A stretch of 64,000 bases of DNA from the NCBI GenBank assembly GCA_030248195.1, contig JASAND010013540.1, forward strand, positions 1 to 64,000, read 5' to 3'. Position numbers and translations under genes: made by a program. The notes below the pieces were generated by a model, which saw only the letters and a program-made list of their open reading frames with translations, had not been told where the DNA came from and ran no database searches. Positions within the stretch are counted from its first letter, which is position 1; each line of letters starts with the position of its first letter. The DNA comes from Trissonchulus latispiculum (lineage: Eukaryota; Nematoda; Enoplea; Enoplida; Ironidae). Below are positions 1-9,039 of this stretch, piece after piece.

Positions 1-712
1 GAAAAAAGGTATTCATGATCTTTAACTGAGAGTTAGCACAGAGGCTGGCTAGTCGCAGGCCATTGTCATTCATCACGCCGCTACCAAAACGTCCAATAGT
101 GTGTTCCCATCCTGTCCTGACAGTACCAACCTCGGCGTTAAAGTCACCACAAATAATAAGTACGTCAGACTTAGGGCAGTTTAGGATTGTGCTGTCGAGG
201 AGATGGTAGAAGGAGTTCTTGTCTTGGGTGTCTGAAACTTCCGTTGGAGCGTAGCAGGCTATTATGGAAACATTGTTGTGTTGGCCTTGGAAGCGGGCAA
301 CCATCATTCGTTCACTGATCGACTCAATATTTAGGAGTGCTTTCGTGGCTTTATCAGAAAGCACAAACGCAACACCAGCAGTCTTGTTGGAGTCATGACC
401 GCTGTGGTGAATGGTGTAGGTATGGTTGATCGCAGTGATCTTAGTCGAGCCAATGTTGGGAATCCTTGCTTCGGCAAGGCAGGCGATGTCTACCCGAAGC
501 GAATGCAGGTCCCGGACTAGCAGATGTTGGCGATCGGGAGATGAGATGCTGTTAACGTTCCAGGTCGCTATTCTCATTTCGCACTGAGTTGAAAGCACGT
601 TCGGATTTTCACTGCTCATGAGATTGAGAAGCTGTCTCGTTACTGTTTGGTCTTCTCCAGTAAAGCCGTCGAATATACTATTGGAATTGGAAGAAAGGTT
701 TGAAATATCCAT
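1..712 (-). CDS. RTE-like non-LTR retrotransposon, endonuclease part of pol (cut by window edge)
   Basis: The reverse strand is open from an ATG at 712 to the window edge, about 237 codons without a stop. The product begins with about 46 residues of linker, then shows apurinic-like endonuclease signatures in order: RIATWNVNSISS near residue 48, ACLAEARIP near 80, then IICGDFNAEVG near 195, the block holding the catalytic Asp and Asn. The SDH block and the reverse transcriptase would lie beyond base 1. This endonuclease nicks target DNA to prime reverse transcription. No frameshift is visible, so the copy may be young. It lies in intron 1 of UFC1, in the same orientation as that gene. The same clade supplies the reverse transcriptase fragment at 25637-27040, although the two pieces do not overlap and cannot be shown to be one family. 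Confidence 0.85.
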   Translation of the reverse strand, partial: MDISNLSSNSNSIFDGFTGEDQTVTRQLLNLMSSENPNVLSTQCEMRIATWNVNSISSPDRQHLLVRDLHSLRVDIACLAEARIPNIGSTKITAINHTYTIHHSGHDSNKTAGVAFVLSDKATKALLNIESISERMMVARFQGQHNNVSIIACYAPTEVSDTQDKNSFYHLLDSTILNCPKSDVLIICGDFNAEVGTVRTGWEHTIGRFGSGVMNDNGLRLASLCANSQLKIMNTFF

Positions 713-1204
713 ATAGCATAAAGCCTCAGGGAAAGTTAAGGGACCACCAGGCGGAGCCCTGGAACGCCATGGCTACCCTAGATGCATACCGCTTAGAACT
801 GGACTAACCTCTCCAGCCATTCATCCTCTAGGCGCGGCTACCCAGGTTTGAGGGAATCTCAGATTCAATGATCGCTAACCAAAGGATACTCGGCTAAGAC
901 ATAACTGCACGTCGCCACTGCGCAGCCGGACTTTTGTACGTGGTTTGTCACCCACTAGCTTCGTTTGCTAGGTTTGGAGGCGCCTAGTACCCGCCTTCGC
1001 TAACCGCTTGCCGCCGGGCATTACCTGGCATTTTGTAGAGAGCACAGGCCGAAGCACCTGCACCCCCAACCAGGGCCCTCATAGCGACCATGACACCTGT
1101 TTTAGCCGGTGTGCGCATACCTTCCTCAGCTTGGTGTAAACACCGTAACAGCGCCGAGACGAGTACTCTGGAAGGAGGCAGCCGAAGCCACAGGCGCCTA
1201 CGAC
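713..1204 (-). mobile_element. Probable 5' untranslated region of the RTE-like element
   Basis: This stretch is markedly more GC-rich than its AT-rich surroundings and continues smoothly upstream of the endonuclease start codon. It has no long ORF on the minus strand. The change of composition and the start of an unrelated repeat fragment at about 1205 suggest that the retrotransposon copy begins there. The exact 5' end is inferred, since no target duplication can be tested without the 3' end. Confidence 0.5.
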
Positions 1205-1315
1205 ATTTACATATATTTGTTTATAGCCACTTCGGACTGTTCAGTTGGTACCTGGAGGGTCCAGAAGGGTCTGGCAGGGGTCACGTGAATGTGGGACTGG
1301 TCCCAGAAAGAATGT
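1205..1315 (-). repeat. Fragment of the interior of the 7036-8301 repeat element
   Basis: About 75 bases here match the reverse complement of 7575-7650, a stretch containing a run of proline- and glycine-like GGACC and CCTCCAGG words and the phrase GTCCGAAGTGGCTATAAAC. It is an orphan piece of that family. From 1316 to 1590 I see only AT-rich intron sequence of UFC1 with no exon. Confidence 0.6.
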
Positions 1316-1590
1316 AAAAGAGCACCAAGATAGCATATATATTTGGAAAATTTCATCTACTTCCACAAAGAAAGAAGCCTATAGGGTCAAATTAACACAA
1401 AAGAAAACCACAACCTTAAGAAAGCAAATTTTTTGCTAAAAATTTAGGTATATCTATAACTTAGCCTGGGCATGCCCGCTTCCTCCTCCTGGGGGGACGA
1501 AGCCCCCTACTTTCAAAACCCAAAAATGCCAGAAAATGGGGGTGGGGAAAGTTGTTCAAAAAACCACAACCGGCAAGGTAATGACGATAC

Positions 1591-1713
1591 CTTGATCAAA
1601 GCTTGATATTCTTCTTTCAGGCGTTGAACCCAAAGCTCATCATCTCTCGGTCCCGCTTTAGTCTTAAGCAATGGGATTTTACTCAAAGTACTTTTGGTTG
1701 CGTCATCCAACAT
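1591..1713 (-). CDS. UFC1: UFC1 (UFM1-conjugating E2 enzyme), first coding exon
   Basis: Forty-one codons read from an ATG at 1713 to a GT donor at 1590 (GTATCG, phase 0). The peptide carries [20 protein letters not shown] followed by KEEYQALIK, which matches the conserved N-terminal helix of UFC1, the E2 that accepts the ubiquitin-like protein UFM1 from UBA5 and passes it to UFL1 in protein ufmylation. The catalytic cysteine sits in a later exon. Those exons must lie left of this window, because 1-1590 holds intron 1, with an RTE-like retrotransposon inside it. The ATG is first in frame and fits the usual UFC1 start. A palindromic mobile element begins only about 60 bases upstream at 1773, and an AT-rich TATA-like stretch occupies 1725-1772. 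I see no breaks in the exon. Confidence 0.92.
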
Positions 1714-1772
1714 TGTGAAAAATCTACAATATACGTATATATATAATATGTATATACATAATAATACGTATA

Positions 1773-2865
1773 TATAGCGCGGCGGGAAAAAACCCCAAAT
1801 TTTCGAAGTTTGGCTGTAACTTTTTTATTAACCGACAAATCGAAAATCTAACGATAACTACCATGAGGCCTTGCGAAGAGCTTCAAAATGAGCAATAAAA
1901 TAAAACGTCTCTCTAGCACTTACGGTTGGTGAGAAATTTTCGACCAAACCGATGGGAAAAAACCCAATGCGGGAAAAAACCCATGGGCGGGAAAAAAACC
2001 CAGCCGAATTTTTTGCTGCAAGCATGCCAGAACGGTTTTGACTATACCATTCGAAAGAGCGGGTCATTTTTAGTACATCTGAATCAAAAAATATCAATAT
2101 TTTTGCAAAAATTCATGTCAAATTGACTTTTGAAAATTTCGTATGTTTAACACGTAAACATAGGCAAATTTTGGAAATTTTTGAAATTTGCGTAATTTCT
2201 GCAGTTTAAGCATCCTATCACATAGAAAACGTGTTTTTATTGCATTTAAAGCCAAACCAGACCTATTTTAATAAAAATTAACGATTTTTGGCGAAATTTG
2301 AAAATTTGGCTTGAAATGGCACCATCTCAGATTTTGGCCACCAGGACCACACATAGAAGGTCGAACCTAGGTAAAATCTATACCAAATTAATGAGGAGGC
2401 TTTACTGAACCAGGAAATGCATGAATTTTTCCTTTGCTGCTAATGGTTACAAAAAATTCATTTTGAAATTTGGGTTTTTTTCTCGCACATGGGTTTTTCC
2501 CCGCCGAGTCTAGGTCACCCCCAGGTCGCACCACAGGCACTAGAGCCATATTGCATACACCATCGTGAAGTTCGAGACATATCCTCTGTGAAACTGTAAT
2601 CCGTTTTGGGCTAGGTTTTTCCAGTAGTACAGGGTGACCCCCAAAGTTGACCCTGTCTGACACCCATGTTGGGACCAAAAATTTTAAAATTTTCAAAGTC
2701 CCAAAAAATTTGCTGAGAGGCAGTGGGAGCTACAATAATACACCCTCTAGGGCAGTTTTGGATGCTCTTTAAGATAGGCTATTAAAATCCGATCTAGCTC
2801 ATACTCACACTGGCGATGGGTTTTTCCCCGCATATCGGATTGGGTTTTTTTCCCGCCGCGCTATA
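1773..2865. mobile_element. TATAG family A palindromic element
   Basis: Terminal inverted repeats read TATAGCGCGGCGGGAAAAAA at the left and its near complement ending GCCGCGCTATA at the right. The motif CGGGAAAAAACCC or its complement recurs inside at about 1960, 1975, 1990, 2475, 2500, 2820 and 2845. There is no coding capacity. TA lies at both edges, as expected of a TA-target element, though the surrounding sequence is itself TA-rich. A second copy, with an internal deletion and two later insertions, is at 23690-25285. No transposase is visible, so this is a non-autonomous element. Confidence 0.75.
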
Positions 2866-2871
2866 CGTATA

Positions 2872-3197
2872 CTGGGCTTATTCTAGTGGGGGGGCCCATA
2901 AACACCCTTCCCCCCCAAAATCGTCCCCCCCCAAAAAAGTGGGTGCCCCTTTTGGTTCCAACTTTTACCCTGAAAAAACTCGCTGAGAAGGCCAAATTTT
3001 CAAAAATTTTCCGGCTTTGCCGGAGATTTTTAGTCGATTTTTGCCTATTTAAGCACTATTTTTGCACTAAAAACTAACTTTTTTGGCGATTACTATAAAA
3101 ATAGCGCTGTTTTTAGCATGTTTTTAGAAAAAATTTGAAAAATTTTCGCCCCCCCCCAAAGAGACCCCCCAAGAAAAATTCCCTAGAATAAGCCCAG
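2872..3197. mobile_element. Small inverted-repeat element with GTATA duplication
   Basis: CTGGGCTTATTCTAG at 2872 is matched by CTAGAATAAGCCCAG ending at 3197. The pentamer GTATA sits directly outside both ends (2867-2871 and 3198-3202), consistent with a 5-bp target duplication, although the neighbourhood is TA-rich. The interior has C-runs at 2910-2940 and 3150-3175. It abuts the right end of the family A element. Confidence 0.65.
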
Positions 3198-3274
3198 GTA
3201 TATATAATATAACAAGCTTCTCAAAAATCAATAATTCTGTATATTGACAGCACATTATATATAACATTAACAAA

Positions 3275-5479
3275 TATAGTCAAGCGGGAAAAAACCCAGT
3301 TTTCAGATTTTTGACCAGAACTTTTTAATGGTTTGACATATCGAAATGCTGATTATACAGGTAGCTAGGCCTAGTCGTAAGCTTTCTTATGAGCTATAGA
3401 ACACCTCTCTAGGGTGTGCCGTTAGCGAGAAAAATTGTCCCAAACTGGCGGGAAAAAACCCATTGCGGGAAAAACCCATATATATATAGTCAAGCGGGAA
3501 AAAAACCCACTTTTTTTTCTTGGACCAGAACTTTCGACTGGTTTGGGTTAGCACGACTTTGATACTATATTTAATTAGGGTTTGCCCTAAGCTTTCGAAT
3601 GAGGTATAGTTTGTCTCCCTAGACTCTGCCGTTATGGAGAAATTAAAGTTTTCCGTGTCGGGAAAAAAACCCAATGCGGGAAAAAAAACCCATCGGCGGG
3701 GAAAAAACCCACCCGAATTTTTTGCTGGAAGCGTGCCAGAACAATTTTGACGGTGCCATTCGAAAGAGCGGGTTGTTTTTAGTAGGTCTACATCAAAAAA
3801 TACCAACATTTTTGAAAATTTTCAGAAAAAATTGAATTTTGAAAATTTTGTATGTTTAACACGTAAACATAGGCAAATTTTGGAAATTTTTAAAAATTGT
3901 TTATTTTTGGCAGTTTAAGCATCCTATCGTGTAGAAAACGTATTTTTCCTGTATTTAGAGCCAAACTAGACCCATTTTAAGTAAATAATAAGAATTTTTT
4001 GCCAAAATTGAAATTTTGGCTTGAAATGGTGCCATGTCCGATTTCGACCCCCTGGAGCACCCACAAGAGAACGAACCCAGGTAAAACCTATACCAATTTA
4101 ATCTATAGGCTCTATTAAACAAATGTATGTATTAGTTTGACCTTTCCAGTTAACGGTTAGAAAAATATTCAATTTTGAAAAGTGGGGTTTTTTTCCCGCC
4201 GATGGGTTTTTTTCCCGCCAACTCTAGGTCACCCCAGGTCGCACCGGAGGGGTTAGAGCAGTGTGGCATATATCATCATGAAGCCCTACAGATGCCCTAC
4301 ACATACATACTATCCGCTTTGGTCTAGGTCTGTCCAGTAGTTCAGGGTGGCCAGCCAAAGTTTGCCAAATTTTGGCACTTGGACGGACCAAAATTTTCGA
4401 AAATTTCAAAGTCCCAAAAAATTTGCAGGGAAGCAGTGGGAACAACAATAATGCAGCCTCTAGGGTTATTTTTGACGCTCTTCAAGATAGGCTATTAAAA
4501 TCCTATATAGCTCATACCGGTAAGCCCACACTGGAGGTGGGTTTTTTCCCGCATATTCAAATTGGTTTTTTTCCCGCTTGAATATATATGCGGGAAAAAA
4601 CCCACCCCAACAAATTTGTGGCAAGTTGCCAGGAGCATTTCTAACCATTCCAACTGAACGAGGGGGTTGTTTTTAGTAGAACTGCATCAAAATATATTAG
4701 TTTTTGTACTAAAATTGAGGTCATATGGTCATTTGAAAATGTTGCATCTTTAACACATAAACATAGGCAAATTTTAAAAATTTTTAAAAATTGTTTATTT
4801 TCGGCAGTTTAAGCATCGTGTAGAAAACGTTGTTTTTCTTGTATTTCGAGCCAAACTAGACCCATTTTAAGGCAAAAATAAGCATTTTTGGTCAAAATTG
4901 AAATTTTGGCTTGAAATGGCACCGTGTCCGATTTAGACGCCCTGGACCATCCATAACAGTACGAACCCAGGTAAAACCTATACCAATTTAATCTATAAGC
5001 TCTATTAAACAAATGTTGTATGTATTGTTTTGACCTTTCCGGTCAATGTTTAGAAAAAAATTCAGTTTTGAAAAGTGGGTTTTTTTCCCGCCGTGGGTTT
5101 TTTCCCGCCAACTTCAGGTCACCCCCAGGTCGCACCGGAGGGATCAGAGCAGTGTGACATATATCATCATGAAGCGCAACAGATGCCCTACAGGTACATA
5201 TAATCCGCTTTGGTCTAAGTCTTTCCAGTAGTTCAGGGTGGCCCGGAAAGTTTGCCAAATTTCGGCACTTGGTCGGACCAAAATTTCCAAAAATTTCAAA
5301 GTCCCAAAAAATTTGCAGGGAAGCATAGGGAGCTACCATAATATATACACCCTCCAGGGTTATTTTGGATGCTCTTCAAGATAGGCTATTAAAATCCTAG
5401 ATAGCTCATACCGGTAAGCCCACACTGGGGGTGGGTTTTTTCCCGCATTGGCGAGTGGGTTTTTTCTCGCTTGACTATA
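3275..5479. mobile_element. TATAG family B cluster (three overlapping units)
   Basis: Outer ends are TATAGTCAAGCGGGAAAAAA at 3275 and its complement ending CTTGACTATA at 5479. A second left end begins at 3485, and a right end is at about 4588, followed at once by another left-type motif. The order is thus a short unit (3275-3484), a full unit (3485-4588) and a third unit (4589-5479). The last two share long stretches, for example 3840-4500 against 4735-5400. Each unit contains several CGGGAAAAAACCC motifs in both orientations. No protein-coding capacity. A right-end fragment of the same family is at 27434-27549. Confidence 0.7.
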
Positions 5480-6165
5480 AAGCTTAGCTATTAGCTTAGA
5501 CAGAAGTATTCTTCAACTATTAGTATTAGTATTTTTCAACTTCTGGGGGCTCCGCCCCCCAGACCCCCACAAAATTTTGGCATTCCCCCCCCCCGAAAAT
5601 TTTTGCTGGCTACGCTAGTGGAGAAGTGCCCTTAAAGCAAATCGAGGTCGCTGATTCCAAAAATCGAATCGATAGATCGATCCGATCGAGGATTGATCAA
5701 ATCAATGGAAATTTTGTGCACCAACTTTCACGAAAAGTCGCCCCTAGGGTAATTCAGGGTGCTGATTCCGAATCTGCAGTCGAAATTTCGATCCATAAAA
5801 TTTTCCAATTTTCATCGACTTTTCTCAAAAATTTTCCAATAACGTTTATAAATCGATTTTGGCAGTTAGAATCGAAATTTCACCTACGCAATATGCGCCT
5901 TACACGACACCTATATATGCGCCGAAGGCGCAAATCGGCTTGGGTGTTTTTAGGGTAAATCTTGCTAAATTTTTCAAAAATGTCCAAATTTTTGGATTAA
6001 ACTGTGTATTATTGCTTGAAATACACGATTTTAACTGTATATATTATATATTGACTTTATGACTAATTACTGTCTACTGACCTTATTTTGGACTTAGAAA
6101 CATGTTAGCAATCAAGTTTTCAAGTTTAAAAACAATTTCTAATGTCAAAATTAGTTCACAGTTGA
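5480..6165. other. No gene seen; AT-rich sequence with a G/C hairpin
   Basis: A hairpin of GGGGGCTCCGCCCCC type at about 5545 is followed by a C-run and AAATTTT, a combination that recurs near 9137, 15833 and 19318. The remaining sequence is unassigned. Short open frames here have no coding character. Confidence 0.5.
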
Positions 6166-7035
6166 ATGTTTATTGGCATTAGAAACGGCGGAAAATGCGA
6201 TTATTGGCATAAAAATGAAATTTGTTGGGGGAGCGGTCCTGGGGAGGGGGGTTGGGGCAGTTTTCGCGCCAAAGGCACGAAAAGCGGCCAAAAATTGGGT
6301 ATTTTTAGGGTGAATTTTGCAAAATTTTTCAAAACTGTCCAACCAAATTTTTGGCTTAAAGTGTTTATCATTGCGAGAAATATATACACGTTTTTAGCTG
6401 TATTATGGGCTTTCTAACTCATTATTGACCTTACTTTGGACTTGGAAACATGTTGACATCAAACAACATCAAATTTTCGAGTTTAAAAACAATGTCAAAA
6501 TTGCTTCATAGTTGAACGTTTATTGGCATTAGAAACGGCTGAAAATGCCATTTTTGGCATAAAAATAGAAAACTTGGGGGGGGGGTTGGCGGGGTCCTGG
6601 GGGGTCTACAGAAGGGGCCCCTCCAAAAAAAGTTGGGGAATCTCCCCACCCCCAAATCTCCGTTATATATATATACACCTATGGGGAGGGGTATATATAT
6701 AACATAGGTGTACCAGGCTACAGTTTGCTCCCTGTGAGATCCCCCCCACGGAGAGGCCAGGCCCCCTCCCCGACCTCAACTACTCCCCCCAAGCCGAGCT
6801 CAGACCCCCTCCCCCTCTAAAATTGGGTCCAAACCAAGTAAAAAATGCAACATTTTTTGAAAAAATGGCTAGAAATCAGCAATAAACAGCTATAGATGGT
6901 TGTTTATAGCTTTTAACAGATAATATACGCAATTATAAACCACAAACTGGGCAAATTTAAGCATATTTTAGCACAATTATGTCGATTTTCAAGCCTTATT
7001 TTCGCATACGAACACTATTGACACGAGCTTTTGAG
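6166..7035. repeat. G/C-run repeat family, two partial tandem copies plus a second family
   Basis: The phrase GGCATTAGAAACGGC followed by GAAAATGC and TTTTGGCATAAAAAT occurs at 6175 and again at 6526, so two copies of about 350 bp stand in tandem, each ending in long G-runs. A CACCTATGG end lies near 6683 and an ATAGGTGTACC start at 6707, like the ends of the hAT-like element at 23957-24477. From 6840 to 7035 the sequence matches 9510-9697. Confidence 0.65.
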
Positions 7036-8301
7036 TATAGCAAGCTTAACAAAAAAAAATCAAAATTCGGTTTTTTGGCTGGAACTTTCGCAAAACTAAA
7101 CCAAATCGATTACTTTGAGGACCCATGGATAGGTCTTGGGCTAAGCTTTAAAACCACCCCAGTTTCATTGCTCTACCACCTACCAGTAAGTTGCAGTAGA
7201 CGAAAATGTGTGATTTTTTTTGTTAAAGGTTTAACAAAAAAAAATCACCCGTTAACAAAAAAAAAATCAGTGGCGGATCGGATCCCAGAGAGTAGTTAGC
7301 AACTTTTTCTCATCAGTTTTGGATAGAGCACACTAAATAACGTATTTAGAACCCAAAACCGCTAACCTAGTGTTCCAACTAGGGCAACTGACCCCACCAA
7401 AGTCTTAGTGGTCACTGATGGCCCCCGACAGCGTCCAGTATGAAGTCTGGTGGCTCTAAAGTGCCGTTTTAAAGGCTAAAACGTGTTTTTTCGTGTTTGT
7501 GAGTGATTATAACCTATTTCCAGGCATTTTGGCAGAGAAACTCAGAACTTCATATTTTGGTGGGGTATGACCCACGGTCACGTGACCCCTGCCGGACCCG
7601 TCCGGACCCTCCAGGTACCAACTGGACAGTCCGAAGTGGCTATAAACATGTCCTAGGGGGTTTTCCAGGGCGCTGAATTCAAATCTGGCATTAGTTTTTC
7701 GGTAACTATGGCCTAATACTGACTTCTGGGATCACGTTTACCGTCGGACGGTTCAGGCCCGGCTGGTTACCAGGTTGGACTACCAGAAGTGCCAGGCAAC
7801 CTCACAAACATCGTATATAAGGGTTTTCGAGGTCGCTGAGCTCGAATTTGACGTTAGTTTTGCTCTAGCTGCTGCTCTGACATCAGTAACAAAACATAAA
7901 AATGATTTTTTATTTGTTAAAATTTTAACAAAAAAAAATCACCCACCCCAGGACGGCTCAGAGGTCCGACCGCGAACTTCTATATATGTATCGATAGCGC
8001 ACAGTCAGGACATGTCATATGTACAGTATGGGTTGTCTAGGGTTTTCCCTTAGTAAATAGCAGCCGAAATTCGAACTTCGGTCATGAACGTTTTTGAGGC
8101 CACTTTTGGGTACCTTCACTTAAAGGTCTGCCATGACCTTATGGAGAGGGCCTAGGGGCTCAAACTCACAGGCTGTAATGTCGAGATGTGTGGCTATCAC
8201 CATGCAAAAATTTGGGTCTCTGCGACTTTCCTGTGAGTCAGGGTGGGGTGATTTTTTTTTGTTAAAATTTCGGGTGATTTTTTTTTGTTAAGCTTGCTAT
8301 A
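7036..8301. mobile_element. TATAG family E element with A-tract motif AACAAAAAAAAATCA
   Basis: The left end is TATAGCAAGCTTAACAAAAA and the right end is TTTTTGTTAAGCTTGCTATA. The motif TTAACAAAAAAAAATCACC recurs inside at about 7225, 7245, 7925 and 8270 in both orientations, the same plan as families A and B with a different stem. The flanks match an unoccupied site at 9681-9715: that site reads TTGAGTACGTTTAATGTA, whereas here GAGTA stands before the element and TACGTTTAATGTA after it. This supports insertion at TA with TA duplication. No transposase is present. Confidence 0.8.
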
Positions 8302-8880
8302 TTACGTTTAATGTATATACTGTACAGCGACCGTATACTCCGTTTTGGCGTCCGACCCACCCATTTTGCTGGGCTGGTTCCACTTTGCCGTTTGAAGGGT
8401 CAATCGGGTAGGGGGGTCAAGCGGTCAAAAATAAAATTTTTCAAAGGTGGTCAAATTTGGCATCAAATGAAAGCCCTAAGTGAGCTGAACAACTTTCGTC
8501 ATAGAACTGCTGGGTTTATTTTAGGCAAAAAGAAGTGGCGGGACGCCCCCCCCCACTAGTGGGGGAGAGGTGCTCGAGTGGGGGGGGACCCAAAAAGTGG
8601 GGCCCCCGGTAAAATAAACCAAGAACTGCATGCTCAAAGTGGCTGTAGAGTGCTGTGGTGGGGTGGGGACTTAGGCGATTTTGGGTCAAAAATAATTTTT
8701 TCAAAAGCGGCCTAATTTGGTGTCAAATGAAAGCCCGAAGCGAACTGAATAACTTTCGCCATAGAACCACCCGCCCAAACTTTATGTCTTTACTATTATA
8801 TAGTTTCTCAACCGGAATTGATAAACATGGCCCAATACACATATTATCCACTTTTTGTGCGGAGCATTTTTGTTACTTGT
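8302..8880 (+). repeat. Degenerate copy of the tandem-monomer family (related to 29200-29870)
   Basis: Two monomers with the phrase CAAATGAAAGCCCTAAG or CAAATGAAAGCCCGAAG (about 8465 and 8727) and a common end GCGGAGCATTTTTGTTACTTG at 8860-8880 match the array at 29200-29870. A poly-C and poly-G interruption lies at 8545-8620. No gene. Confidence 0.65.
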
Positions 8881-8940
8881 GTATATATATATATATATAT
8901 ACGTATATATATCTATATTTATATTATATTATATAATAGA

Positions 8941-9035
8941 TAGTGATGTGCGCCGGAGCTCCGGAGCGGAGCTCCGATTTTCGGTGCTCCGGAGCGGGCT
9001 TCTTCTCCGAAGCTCCGGGTACCCGGAGCAGCCAT
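8941..9035 (+). mobile_element. hAT-like element end with GGAGC/GCTCC palindromic array
   Basis: The sequence begins TAGTGATGTGCGCCGGAGC and continues with alternating CGGAGC and GCTCCG words to about 9025. It resembles the left ends at 36197, 38521, 40554 and 46739 in both the TAGnGnTG start and the short GC-rich palindromic repeats that follow. I find no matching right end, so it is a lone or truncated terminus. Confidence 0.5.
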
Positions 9036-9039
9036 TTCC

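Noticed and set aside
5544..5600. Rho-independent terminator-like hairpin
   Set aside because: Bacterial terminators do not apply; the hairpin recurs with repeats in a eukaryotic genome.
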